Origin: Streptomyces sp. TSRI0281
GTDB lineage: Bacteria; Actinomycetota; Actinomycetes; Streptomycetales; Streptomycetaceae
Length of the DNA stretch: 64,000 nt
Assembly (NCBI RefSeq): GCF_001905125.1
Contig: NZ_LWLE01000012.1
Span: forward strand, 376,759 to 440,758
Direction: 5' to 3'
Shown here: positions 10,701 to 17,358 of the stretch, in pieces
Layout: each line of letters starts with the position of its first letter
Position numbering within the stretch: the first letter of the stretch is position 1
Made by a program: the position numbers and the translations under genes
Notes under the pieces: generated by a model
The model's input: only the letters and a program-made list of their open reading frames with translations
Database searches by the model: none
What the model was told of the DNA's origin: nothing

Positions 10701-11178
10701 CGGCTACTCCCTCGGCGGCAACCTCGCGTTCGAGGTCGCCAAGGAGATGGAACGCCGGGGACGCCAGGTCGACCACGTCGTCGTGCTGGACTCGCGCCGC
10801 ATTCTGCAGAGTTACGTCCCGGGCGACGAGGGGATCAAGACCTTCGAGGCGGAGCTCGGCAGGCATCTGCACAAGCACACCGGATCGGAGATCGTCGCCC
10901 GAGCCACACTCGAACACGCCGCCGAGTACCTCGCCTTCTGCGGCCGCACCCCCAACACCGGGACGGTCGCGGCATCGGTCAGCATCGTGACCGACGAGGA
11001 CAAGACCGAGCTCTACGCGGAAGGCGCCCGGGGCACCTGGCACGGCAGCTCCACCACCGGTACGACCGTGCTCCGCGGCTCCGGGACCCACGCCGACATG
11101 CTCGACGCCAAACACCTCACCCGCAACGCCGACCTGGTACGCGCCATCCTGACGGGGGGCGCGGACCATGCCGGATGA
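1762..11178 (+). CDS. ftdB: Iterative hybrid PKS-NRPS for polycyclic tetramate macrolactam
   Basis: A 3138-residue megasynthase. Domains in order: KS (13-435; Cys184, His319, His359), AT (about 545-840; GHSTGE with Ser639), DH (about 905-1190; His937, Asp1102), KR (about 1453-1660; TGAFGALG, Tyr1615), ACP (Ser1775), condensation (about 1838-2280; HHIVSDA with His1969 and Asp1973), adenylation (about 2335-2810; NTSGSTGRPKA, NSYGLTEATID, YRTGD), PCP (Ser2863) and thioesterase (about 2924-3138; GYSLGG with Ser2983). This layout is specific to PTM synthases, where the PKS half works iteratively to make two polyene chains that are joined to ornithine, and the TE releases the tetramate. Pocket residues read D-V-G-E...S-I-D, resembling the ornithine code. 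The DH motif has Asp for the usual Gly (HRIQDTVVFP). TTG start at 1762 chosen for GAGGAG at 1747-1752; GTG 1735 is an alternative. Confidence 0.95.
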   Translation: MADAINDALRGKVAIIGMGCRMPGGASDHRAFWQNLVEGKDCITPTPADRYDVTTLGSGHKDKPGRLTGGRGGYIDGFDEFDPAFFGISPREADHMDPQQRKLLEVAWETLEDGGQRPAELAGSNTAVFVGAFTLDYKILQFSDLSFETLAAHTATGTMMTMVSNRISYCFDFRGPSLSIDTACSSSLVAVHLACQSLNKGETDLALAGGVLLHMAPQYTIAETKGGFLSPDGRSRTFDASANGYVRAEGVGLVALKRLGDALDDGDPIHAVILGSGVNQDGHTNGITVPNAQSQISLIQRVCAESGITPGELQYMEAHGTSTPVGDPIEANALARALAIGRSPGAACYVGSVKTNIGHTESAAGIAGLIKTTLSLKHRAIPPHINLERINPAIDLAAAPYDIPTRLTEWPEHEGPARAGVNSFGFGGTNAHVVLEEAPPRPAPAAPPTPRAERTWSILPLTARHPEALADVAAGIRRELDGSNGRAVPLADLGHTLAHRRSHLESRLSVVYSSRASLDEALAAYLRDEPHPRVLQGRRLDASERRLVWVFTGMGPQWWGMGRGLFASEPVFRDVVTACDREIRRIAGWSLIEEMTADEEHSRMGETWLAQPANFAVQIGLAALWRAHGVRPDAVVGHSTGEIAAFHEAGVYSLEDAVGIAVHRSRLQHTLDGTGTMLAVSLPEDEAERRVRPYRDQVSVAAVNSPTAVTLAGDEAALTLLADELRAEQVFTRFLSVRVPYHSPGMDRIKDDLLTSLRDLAPRPARVPVYLTGQEGIAEGVELDAGYWWKNVRDRVRFRAAVDRLADDGHSLFLEIGPHPVLAHAIRECLDSRGRPGTAVPSLRRKENEPERFAASLATLHNAGVGVAWDVLQPTGEPVALPRYPWKRDRHWTEPGPVAQVRLGRVDHPLLGRRTDHAEPAWQVRLNTEALPYLADHRIQDTVVFPAAGYLEMATQAVRALTGGDAAVLADIDLRKALFLPDGEDRTVHLSLSLENAAFTIASVPDPDAERTVHASGVVRAGQRRTPGPALDAEAIRARSRRRLDGPECYAALAALGYHYGPAFQAIEEVWIGSGEVLARIRPPEAIGDDAARHHIHPVLLDACFQSLLTPQILTDREQPQSTGIRLPLSLDELSLDPVGDQPLWAHGTVSGDDGNELVGDITLYAQDGTALGRIRGFRAADVEKASTAVARSTIDSWLAETTWIDRPWDAAAPQDGGERQEAHATGDGHDWLVLADTGGVGDAFAALVTARGERCRTVRPGPAYGRGGDGREFTVEPGSATHLEQLFADLEQDGAPFRGTVVHLWNLDLPHIAECRRADLARHSGTGTYSLIALARALLARGEGGRLHIVTRGAQPVSPGEPVEPLGAPAWGVGRVLRHQELTAHRGKLIDLDPARPQDDAGRRADADALLRELLTDDEEEIGLRGDRRATSRIRTAEGLTRPLPLRLRADGSYLVTGAFGALGRLLCRTLVKRGARRLILMGRTRVPAREEWRATGPAGPQGRAVALLRELEALGAQTVLAPVDITDEQALTAWLDTHRRGDPPPIRGVFHLAGQVRDTLIADMDRPTFDAVHDPKVIGSYLLHRHLRDEPLEHFVLFSSIASLLTTAGQTNYAAGNAFLDALAHHRRAHGLPALSLDWGPWATGMIEELGLVDHYLNSRGMSSLAPDVGMSVLERVIGQDRAQLLVATVVDWQTFLAWYAAPPPLVGELAAAAREPVTGGGDGFLDAFRDAGEDERRALVTARFTGLCATVLRTAAEEIDPSTGLGMLGLDSLLAMELRAKVHAELGIALPVVALLSGTPVGELAGQLYDGLVERVATDAAPTGATSIEVFTDERRYPLTQNQKALWFLKQLNPDGYAYNIGGAVEVRVELDPDLMFEAVRRLIARHPALRTNFFLEDGRPVQQVSTDVDPDLALFDVQGQDWESIHRTIVAEYRKPYDLERDPLVRFRLFRRETNRWIIMKAVHHIVSDAISTFTFIEELFAVYEALKKGQEHALPPVRTRYLDFLNKQNEFLAGREAGGMLDYWRSHLPAEVPLLDLPVDRPRPAVQTHNGASEFFTLDSELSARVHTLAREHNVTPFMVLLSAYYILLHRYSGQDNIIVGSPVTGRTEQDFAPVYGYFVNPLPLHADLSGAPTVGDLLDQVRTAVLNGLDNQEYPFVLLVEELGLQHDPSRSAVFQAMFILLTHKVATEKYGYRLEYIELPEEEGQFDITLSAYEDEAEGRFHCVFKYNTDLFLPQTMRRMAAHYINLLDSMTRAPSVRPTPQLTMLGAKEREQLVGEWSGAARLALPPGRTDREPGPVRPVHTVISDVAAAHPGATAVSVPSPRGAATRLTYAQLDRRATARARRLRELGVTAGSVVALCLDKSPELIVTLLAVLKAGGAYLPIQPDQPAERVAHILRTADAGLVVIADDGRREWAAGLPATTVTLEELRATETDGTALPGTNDLDAPAYIINTSGSTGRPKAVQVSHRSLASAYEAWREEYRLEQDVRVHLQMAGPSFDVFTGDLVRALCSGGSLVLADRDLILDTPRLYRTMRSERVDCAEFVPAIVRGLMDHCSREGKRLDFMRLLVVGSDAWKVAEYRRLGDLCGPGTRLINSYGLTEATIDSACFEGPVDDLEPGLMVPIGRPLANSTLHVLDEHGEPVPPGVPGELWIGGEGIAIGYAGDPEQTARRFVTRTLSHEPDAAPVRLYRTGDIARWDVHGRVHLLGRMDNQVKLRGHRIEIGEIEAHLASMPGLARAVVAVRPDSRGDDTLCAYCVAEPGAVLERRTLRRHLATALPTYMIPSSFTELTDLPLTPHGKVDIAALPVPRAGERERPHEAPVTLYETSMARQWESLLGLEQAGLEDDFFESGGSSIKLIELLHHLRTEFGISIPVSRLYQATTLHGMAATVEELIHSTTAEELPCLTFNTEAGPTVFCFPPAGGHGLVYRNLSAALPQYRIIAFNYVPGDDKVARYADLIESAQPEGPCLLLGYSLGGNLAFEVAKEMERRGRQVDHVVVLDSRRILQSYVPGDEGIKTFEAELGRHLHKHTGSEIVARATLEHAAEYLAFCGRTPNTGTVAASVSIVTDEDKTELYAEGARGTWHGSSTTGTTVLRGSGTHADMLDAKHLTRNADLVRAILTGGADHAG

Positions 11179-12853
11179 CCACGAGCCCGACTGGAGCACC
11201 CGACAGCGGGCGGCCGGCAGCAAGCCCCGCGTCATCGTCATCGGCGCGGGTGTCGCCGGACTGTCCACCGGCTGCTACGCGCAGATGAGCGGAGTGCGGA
11301 CCCGCATCTTCGAGAAACACGTACTGCCCGGTGGCTGCTGCACGGCCTGGGCACGCGACGGCTACATCTTCGACTACTGCATCGAATGGCTGATCGGTAC
11401 GGCCGACGGGAACGACGCGAACCGGGTATGGCGTGAACTGGGCGCGCTCGACGGCAAGACGATCACCAACTTCGAGCTGTTCAACAAGGTCGTCGACGAG
11501 AACGGCCGGTCGGTGACGTTCTACAACGACCCGGCCCGGCTGGAACGCCATCTGACCGGGGTCTCGCCGGCCGACGCACGGCTGATCCGCTCCTTCTGCC
11601 GTGATCTGCGGCGATTCACCGCCATCGAGCTGTACCCGTTCCTGACCGCACCCGCCCTGCGGACCGTACGGGAGAAGGCCGCGACGCTGCGCACCGTGCT
11701 GCCGGCGTTCCGGCTCTTCTGGCGCACCGCCGCCACCCCGATGCACACCTTCGCCGACCGCTTCGAGGACCCACTGCTGCGCAGAGCGTTCCGGAACATC
11801 TTCTTCCAGGACCCGGAGGGCTTCCCGCTGCTGCCGTACCTGTTCAACATGGCCAGCGCGTACCACCACAACGCGGGCTTCCCGCAGGGCGGTTCCCTCG
11901 GGCTCGCCCGGTCCATCGAGGAACGCTACACCGGGCTCGGCGGCACGATCACCTACCGGGCCCGGACCGAGCGGGTACTGGTCGAGGACGGCCGGGCCAT
12001 CGGCATCCAACTCCGCAACGGCAGGAAGTACTACGCCGACCATGTCGTGTCGGCCTGCGACGGCCACACCACGATCTACGGGCTGCTGGGCGGGCAGTAC
12101 ACCGGCCCCCGGATCGACAAGCTCTACAACGACCTGCTGAACCGCCCGGGGACCCTGTTCCCCGCGGTCGTCTCCGCCTTCGTCGGCATCCGGGGCGACT
12201 ACGCCCCCGACGACGACGCCCACAGCACCACGTACCTGCTCTCCGACGCCGACGCGGCCGAACTGCCCGGCGCACTCCAGAACAGCCTGGTCGTCCAGTT
12301 GCGCTCCCGCTACTCGGAGGGCTTCGCACCCGAGGGGAAGTCGGTGGTCCACTGCACCTACTTCAGCGACTTCGCCTACTGGAAGGCGCTGCGAGCCAGT
12401 GACCGCAAGGCGTACTGGGCGCAGAAGCGCAAGGTCGCCGACTTCGTGCGGCGCTTCCTGGAGCGCCTGCGGCCGGGCACGGCCGAGCGCATCGAACTGG
12501 TCGATGTGGCATCACCGGCGACGACCAAGCGGTACACGGGCAATCACAACGGCTCGATCCTGGCCTGGAAGGCGTTCTCCGACGCCGACGACGTGGCCAC
12601 CGACCTGGTCGGCAAGGACCGCATGCGGCTGCCCGGACTGAGCGGCTTCTCCATGGCCGGGCAGTGGGTCGGCATGGGCGGCCTGATCCGCGCCGCGTCC
12701 ACCGGCCGCTTCGCCACCCAGTACCTGTGCGAGGAGCTGGGCGTCGAGTTCACGGCCTGGGAGAGCGAGGGCAAGGAGCCCTGGCACCCCGGCAAGCTCG
12801 GACAACTGCCCCAGCTCGACCGGCGCTCCCCCCAGGAGGACGTCGCCCCGTGA
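11168..12853 (+). CDS. ftdC: Phytoene-desaturase-like FAD oxidoreductase, PTM ring formation (first copy)
   Basis: A 561-residue flavoprotein. An N-terminal Rossmann motif (VIVIGAGVAGLSTGCYAQ, about residues 19-36) binds FAD, followed by the E-K-H-x-L-P-G-G-C-C-T-A-W segment typical of the phytoene-dehydrogenase/CrtI-like PTM enzymes. A C-terminal FAD-contacting segment with two glycines (GQWVGMGGLIRAA) is present. In known PTM pathways these enzymes reductively close the first carbocycles of the polyene tetramate. The start overlaps the end of the PKS-NRPS by 11 bases and the stop overlaps the next gene, so the genes are translationally coupled. It is a paralogue of the following gene. Order of action of the two is inferred from frontalamide-type clusters. 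Confidence 0.9.
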   Translation: MPDDHEPDWSTRQRAAGSKPRVIVIGAGVAGLSTGCYAQMSGVRTRIFEKHVLPGGCCTAWARDGYIFDYCIEWLIGTADGNDANRVWRELGALDGKTITNFELFNKVVDENGRSVTFYNDPARLERHLTGVSPADARLIRSFCRDLRRFTAIELYPFLTAPALRTVREKAATLRTVLPAFRLFWRTAATPMHTFADRFEDPLLRRAFRNIFFQDPEGFPLLPYLFNMASAYHHNAGFPQGGSLGLARSIEERYTGLGGTITYRARTERVLVEDGRAIGIQLRNGRKYYADHVVSACDGHTTIYGLLGGQYTGPRIDKLYNDLLNRPGTLFPAVVSAFVGIRGDYAPDDDAHSTTYLLSDADAAELPGALQNSLVVQLRSRYSEGFAPEGKSVVHCTYFSDFAYWKALRASDRKAYWAQKRKVADFVRRFLERLRPGTAERIELVDVASPATTKRYTGNHNGSILAWKAFSDADDVATDLVGKDRMRLPGLSGFSMAGQWVGMGGLIRAASTGRFATQYLCEELGVEFTAWESEGKEPWHPGKLGQLPQLDRRSPQEDVAP

Positions 12854-14568
12854 ACACTGAGGAGAGCGAGTCCATGGCGCGTTCGCCGCGCGGCAGAGAA
12901 ACGATGATCATCATTGGCGCGGGGCTCGGTGGGCTCTCCACCGGCTGCTACGCGCAGCTGAACGGCTACCGGACCCAGATCCTGGAGATGCACGAGATCC
13001 CCGGCGGTTGCTGCACCGCCTGGGAACGGGGGGACTTCACTCTGGACGCCTGCGTCAGCTGGCTGCTCGGCAGTGGCCCCGGCAACGAGATGCATCAGAT
13101 CTGGCTGGAGCTCGGCGCGTTGCAGGGCAAGGAGGTACGCCACTTCGACGTCTTCAACATCGTGCGCGGACAGGACGGCCGGGCGGTGTACTTCTACTCC
13201 GACCCGGACCGGCTGCAGGCCCATCTGACCGAGCTGTCGCCCGCCGACGCGAAACAGATCAAGGAGTTCTGCAAACAGCTCCGGGCGTTTCGCAAGTGTC
13301 TGGCCGTCTATCCCTTCCTCAAGCCGGTCGGACTCATGGGACGGACCGAACGCTGGCGCATGCTGGCCTCGTTCATCCCGTACTTCAACTCCATCCGCAA
13401 GTCGATCAGCGTGCTCATGTCCGACTACTCGGCGAAGTTCAAGGACCCGCTGCTGCGCCAGGCGTTCAACTTCGTCCTGTACGAGAAACACCCGGCGTTT
13501 CCCGTCCTGCCCACCCATTTCCAGCTCGCCTCGCACGCCAATCTGTCCGCGGGTGTGCCCGAGGGCGGCTCGCTCGGACTGGCGGAGTCGATCGAGCGGC
13601 GCTACCGGCGCCTCGGCGGCGAGGTGACGTACAACGCCAAGGTCGAGGAGGTGCTCGTCGAGCGGGACAGGGCGGTCGGGGTCCGCCTCAGCGACGGGCG
13701 CGAGATCCGGGCCGACATCGTGGTCTCCGCCTGCGACGGGCACACCACCATGATGAAGTTCCTGGGCGGGCGCTATCTCAACGACGCCTACCGCCGTCTC
13801 TACACCGAGACCATCCACGAACCGGGCATGGTGTTCCCCGGCTACTTCACCCTGTTCCTCGGGCTCAAACGCGCCTTCCCCGAGGCCGACCCGTGCACGA
13901 CGTATCTGCTGGACGACGCCCAGGCGGCCGAGCTGACCGGCATCCGCCACCCGAGCATCAACGTCCAGTTCCGCAGCAGCCACTACCCGGAACTCTCCCC
14001 CGAGGAGACGACCGTCATCTACGCCACGTACTTCTGCGACATCGCCCCCTGGCGCGCACTGGACGAAGGGCCGGAGCAGATCAGCCGCGCCCGCGGCGGC
14101 CAGGAACTCCACACGCTGCCCGTGCGCCACGGACGCGGCTACTACGCCGCCAAACGCCGGGCCCGCGTGGCGCTCGTGAAATTCCTGGAGGAGCGCTACC
14201 CCGGCATCGAGGACGCGATCGCCGTACGCGACGTGTCGAGCCCGCTCACCCAGGTCCGCTACACGGGCAACCACGACGGGACCGTCCTCGGCTGGCAGCC
14301 GTTCGTGGAGAGCGGGGAGACGCTGGAGGAACTGGTCAAGAAACACGGCCCCGGACTGCCGGGGCTGAGCAACTTCTACCAGTCCGGTGTCTGGGCGACG
14401 ACGGGCGGGCTGATCCGCGCCGCGGCGGCCGGCCGGCACGTCGTGCAGTTCATCTGCCGTGACGACGACAGGACGTTCACCGCCTCCATCGACCGGACAG
14501 GGCCGCCGCCGACCCATCTCGTCATTCCGGTCGGGAAGCACGCAGGCATGGGAAGGGAAGCGAAATGA
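12850..14568 (+). CDS. ftdD: Phytoene-desaturase-like FAD oxidoreductase, PTM ring formation (second copy)
   Basis: A 572-residue paralogue of the preceding gene with the same N-terminal dinucleotide motif (IIIGAGLGGLSTGCYAQ) and C-terminal glycine-rich segment (GVWATTGGLIRAAAAGRH). Relative to its neighbour it carries an insertion of about 20 residues around residue 415 (nt 14070-14140). Start set at the GTG at 12850, overlapping the upstream stop (GTGA), with AGGAGG at 12834-12839; the ATG at 12874 with GAGGAG upstream is an equally good start and would remove eight residues. Two such enzymes plus the MDR oxidoreductase are characteristic of PTM clusters making three carbocycles, here most like the 5-5-6 type. 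Confidence 0.9.
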   Translation: MNTEESESMARSPRGRETMIIIGAGLGGLSTGCYAQLNGYRTQILEMHEIPGGCCTAWERGDFTLDACVSWLLGSGPGNEMHQIWLELGALQGKEVRHFDVFNIVRGQDGRAVYFYSDPDRLQAHLTELSPADAKQIKEFCKQLRAFRKCLAVYPFLKPVGLMGRTERWRMLASFIPYFNSIRKSISVLMSDYSAKFKDPLLRQAFNFVLYEKHPAFPVLPTHFQLASHANLSAGVPEGGSLGLAESIERRYRRLGGEVTYNAKVEEVLVERDRAVGVRLSDGREIRADIVVSACDGHTTMMKFLGGRYLNDAYRRLYTETIHEPGMVFPGYFTLFLGLKRAFPEADPCTTYLLDDAQAAELTGIRHPSINVQFRSSHYPELSPEETTVIYATYFCDIAPWRALDEGPEQISRARGGQELHTLPVRHGRGYYAAKRRARVALVKFLEERYPGIEDAIAVRDVSSPLTQVRYTGNHDGTVLGWQPFVESGETLEELVKKHGPGLPGLSNFYQSGVWATTGGLIRAAAAGRHVVQFICRDDDRTFTASIDRTGPPPTHLVIPVGKHAGMGREAK

Positions 14569-15620
14569 AGATCAAGAAGTGGGTGGTCCGTGAGCACGTC
14601 AAGGGTGTTCCCGACACCGACCGGGTCTACGAGAAGGTCGTCGAGGACCTCGACGTGGACCTCGCCCCCGACGAGATGCTGCTCAGGACGCTGTACGTCT
14701 CGGTGGACCCGTACCTCCAGGGCATCGCCCTGGACACTCCGCTCGGCGGACACATGGGGGCCGACTCGATCATGGAGGTGCTGGAGGCCGGACCCCTGGC
14801 CGCGCACCGGCCCGGCGACCTGGTGCAGGGGTTCGGGGGCTGGCGCTCCCATGTGATCGGCACGGGCGCCGCCACGCTCTGGCAGACCGGCACGTTCCCG
14901 ATGGTCTTCCCCGCCTACCGCCGCCTCGACCCCAGCTGGTACGACGACGCCCTTCCGCTGCCGACGGCGCTGAGCGCGATGGGCGGCCCCGGCATGACGG
15001 CCTGGGGCACACTGACCAAATTCATGACGATCCGCCCCGGTGACACCCTCGTGATCAGCGGCGCCTCCGGCTCCGTCGGCACACTGGTCGGCCAGCTGGC
15101 CCGGCAGGCCGGAGCACGCGTGATCGGTACGACATCCAGCCCGCAGAAGGCCGGCCACCTCACCGGCCTCGGCTTCGACGCGGTCGTCGACTACCGGCAC
15201 GGGGACAGCCCCGACAGCATCCGTGACGCGCTCGCACAGGCGGCCCCGGACGGTGTCGACCGCTACTTCGACAACCTGGGCGGCGCCGTGACCGACGCGG
15301 TGTTCTCCATGCTGAACATCAACAGCCAGGTCGCCGTCTGCTGGCAGTGGGCGACCCAGGTGGGCCGGGACGCCGTGGGCCCCCGGCTCCTGCCGTACAT
15401 CATGTTCCCGCGCACGACGGTACGCGGCATCTTCTCCCTGGAATGGTTCACCGACGAGAACTGGCAGACACTCCACACCGAACTCGGCGGCCGGATCCGC
15501 CGGGGTGAGGTCGTCTTCGACCACACCCTCCACAGCGGCTTCGACAACATCCCGGCCGCCTACGGGAGTCTGTATCACGACCGGGCGGCGAACCTGGGAA
15601 AGGTACTGGTCGAGCTGTGA
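14565..15620 (+). CDS. ftdE: NAD(P)H-dependent MDR-family oxidoreductase of PTM pathway
   Basis: A 351-residue zinc-independent medium-chain dehydrogenase/reductase of the prostaglandin/leukotriene reductase type. The cofactor-binding motif ISGASGSVGTLVGQLA lies near residues 162-177 and the N-terminal V-S-V-D-P-Y-L-Q-G segment is typical of the subfamily. Its PTM homologues (IkaC, FtdE) form the last carbocycle by a reductive, conjugate-addition-like reaction. ATGA overlap with the upstream gene shows coupling. Its presence argues for a tricyclic rather than bicyclic carbocyclic product. Confidence 0.9.
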   Translation: MKIKKWVVREHVKGVPDTDRVYEKVVEDLDVDLAPDEMLLRTLYVSVDPYLQGIALDTPLGGHMGADSIMEVLEAGPLAAHRPGDLVQGFGGWRSHVIGTGAATLWQTGTFPMVFPAYRRLDPSWYDDALPLPTALSAMGGPGMTAWGTLTKFMTIRPGDTLVISGASGSVGTLVGQLARQAGARVIGTTSSPQKAGHLTGLGFDAVVDYRHGDSPDSIRDALAQAAPDGVDRYFDNLGGAVTDAVFSMLNINSQVAVCWQWATQVGRDAVGPRLLPYIMFPRTTVRGIFSLEWFTDENWQTLHTELGGRIRRGEVVFDHTLHSGFDNIPAAYGSLYHDRAANLGKVLVEL

Positions 15621-15823
15621 CCCGTAAGGGCTGTCCCACGATCCCCGGCGGGCGCGCGACGACGACCACGGCACCTCGCCGCGCTGTCGGAGCACCCGAA
15701 TACATCCAGTACGCGGATGTCCCTCCGCCCTGCGACGCACCGCGTCCGGCGCCGGGCGCCGATGCACCGGGACCGCTGGGACAGCCCTTGCCGCAACGGA
15801 CGACGACGACACCAGGAGGCACC

Positions 15824-17029
15824 GTGCCCGCCGCGGACAGCACCACGAAGGCCGGCCCCGACGAGCCGCTGCCCCCGCTCCACCGGCTGGACTTCGGCGA
15901 ACCCGGCCCACCCCGGACCATGACGCTGCCCGACGGGTCCCCGGGCTGGCTGGTGAGCCGATATCCCGATGTGCGGCAGGTCCTCACCGACACCCGGTTC
16001 GGCCGCGCCGAACTGTACGCGGCGGACGGTCCGGCCCTGTCGGACGCGCCGGGTCTCGTGAACAACCCCGACCTGATCTTCAACCAGGACGGCCTCGACC
16101 ACCTGCGACTGCGCCGCACCCTGCGCCGCGCGTTCACCCCGAGGGCCGTCGCCCGCTGGCGCCCCTGGATCGCCACGATCGTGGAACAGCTCCTGGACGA
16201 ACTGGACCGCGGGCAGCGGCCGGTGGACATCGTCGCCGAATTCGCCCTCCCGCTGCCGGTGGCGGTGATCAGCCGGCTGATGGGTCTCGACGCGTCGGCC
16301 TGGGGCCGGTTGCGGCACTGGAGCGAGCACGCCTTCTCGGACGGTTCCCACTCCGCGCCCGAAGTGGCCGCCGCGCTGGCCGAGTTCACCGCGTTCGGTG
16401 CCGAACTGCTCGCCGAGCGGCGTCTGAAGCCCGGGGACGATCTGGTCAGCAGCCTGGTCGCGGCCGCCGACGAGGAGGGCCAGATCCCCGAGGCCCAGCT
16501 GGTCAGCCTGGTCTGCGGACTGGTGGTGGGCGGCCACGACAGCACGATGACCATGCTCGGCAACTCCCTCCTCTACCTGCTCGGTGAACGGCCCGAGTGC
16601 TGGCCCCGACTCGGCGCCGACGAGGCGGCGGCGGGGGCGGTGGCCGACCGGCTGCTCCACCTGGTCCCCCTGGGCGACGACCGGGGGAGCGTACGCCGGG
16701 CGTCCGCGGCCGTCGACGTGGGCGGCGTGACCATTCCGGAGGGCGCGGTGGTCGTCGCGGACTGCGGCATGGCCAACCGGGACCCGGCGGTCTTCTCGAA
16801 GGGGCCGCTCGATGACCTGTTCGCTCCGATGGAGGCCCCCACCCTGTCGTTCGGCGCCGGACCGCACTACTGCCTGGGCGCCTGGCTGGCCCGGCTGGAG
16901 CTGCAACTGGCCCTGCACCGCCTGGCCGCCGGATTCCCGGGCTTGAGGATCGCGGAGCCGCCGGACAGGGTCGCCTGGCGTTTGGGCTCCACTTCCCGCA
17001 GCCCGATGCGGCTTCTGGTGACCTGGTAG
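15824..17029 (+). CDS. ftdF: Cytochrome P450 of PTM cluster lacking the usual ExxR motif
   Basis: A 401-residue P450. The heme loop is intact (FGAGPHYCLG near residues 345-354, Cys ligand) and the I-helix carries GGHDST. The K-helix position, where bacterial P450s normally read E-x-x-R before V-P-L-G, here reads R-L-L-H (AVADRLLHLVPLG), so both invariant residues are replaced. PTM P450s (FtdF, CftA, IkaD) oxidise the finished scaffold. GTG 15824 chosen because AGGAGG lies at 15814-15819 and the length then fits the family. An in-frame GTG at 15617 overlaps the upstream stop but would add a low-complexity 69-residue leader. Confidence 0.85.
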   Translation: MPAADSTTKAGPDEPLPPLHRLDFGEPGPPRTMTLPDGSPGWLVSRYPDVRQVLTDTRFGRAELYAADGPALSDAPGLVNNPDLIFNQDGLDHLRLRRTLRRAFTPRAVARWRPWIATIVEQLLDELDRGQRPVDIVAEFALPLPVAVISRLMGLDASAWGRLRHWSEHAFSDGSHSAPEVAAALAEFTAFGAELLAERRLKPGDDLVSSLVAAADEEGQIPEAQLVSLVCGLVVGGHDSTMTMLGNSLLYLLGERPECWPRLGADEAAAGAVADRLLHLVPLGDDRGSVRRASAAVDVGGVTIPEGAVVVADCGMANRDPAVFSKGPLDDLFAPMEAPTLSFGAGPHYCLGAWLARLELQLALHRLAAGFPGLRIAEPPDRVAWRLGSTSRSPMRLLVTW

Positions 17030-17031
17030 GG

Positions 17032-17065
17032 GTGCGGGCGCCGCCCTGGCGGGAGGCGCCCGCAC
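17032..17065 (+). terminator. Hairpin terminator after the PTM cluster
   Basis: A perfect 11-base inverted repeat, GTGCGGGCGCC (17032-17042) and GGCGCCCGCAC (17055-17065), with a 12-base loop. It starts three bases after the P450 stop codon. There is no U tract, which is normal in Streptomyces. It marks the likely end of the PTM transcript. The rest of the gap to 17358 shows no recognisable gene. Confidence 0.7.
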
Positions 17066-17358
17066 ACTCGTTCCGGGACGCGGTTGAACTGCGCCGTCGA
17101 CCGGCGGCGGCCGGGCGCGATGAGGCCGACCCATCAGGCGAGCGAGCCACCGGTGTGGCCGCTCCACCACTTCACACGCCTCGGAACGACTGACCGGTGT
17201 CCGGGCAGGCTGCGGCACCGGAGGGCTGCTTCAGAACGTTGGTGGCCGAGCCTCATTTCCGGCATGACTCCGGCGTAGCGGTAAACGGCCCTGGCACCGG
17301 CAGCCGCGATCTGTTCAACAGCGCCCCCCGACCGGCCGCTCCGCGCTGCGAGACCGTG

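Noticed and set aside
5836..11268. Very long open frame on the minus strand opposite the PKS-NRPS
   Set aside because: An antisense shadow of high-GC coding DNA; no domain resemblance and coding signal belongs to the plus strand.
15617..15823. 69-residue N-terminal extension of the P450
   Set aside because: Low-complexity sequence absent from normal P450s; AGGAGG before GTG 15824 gives the usual length.
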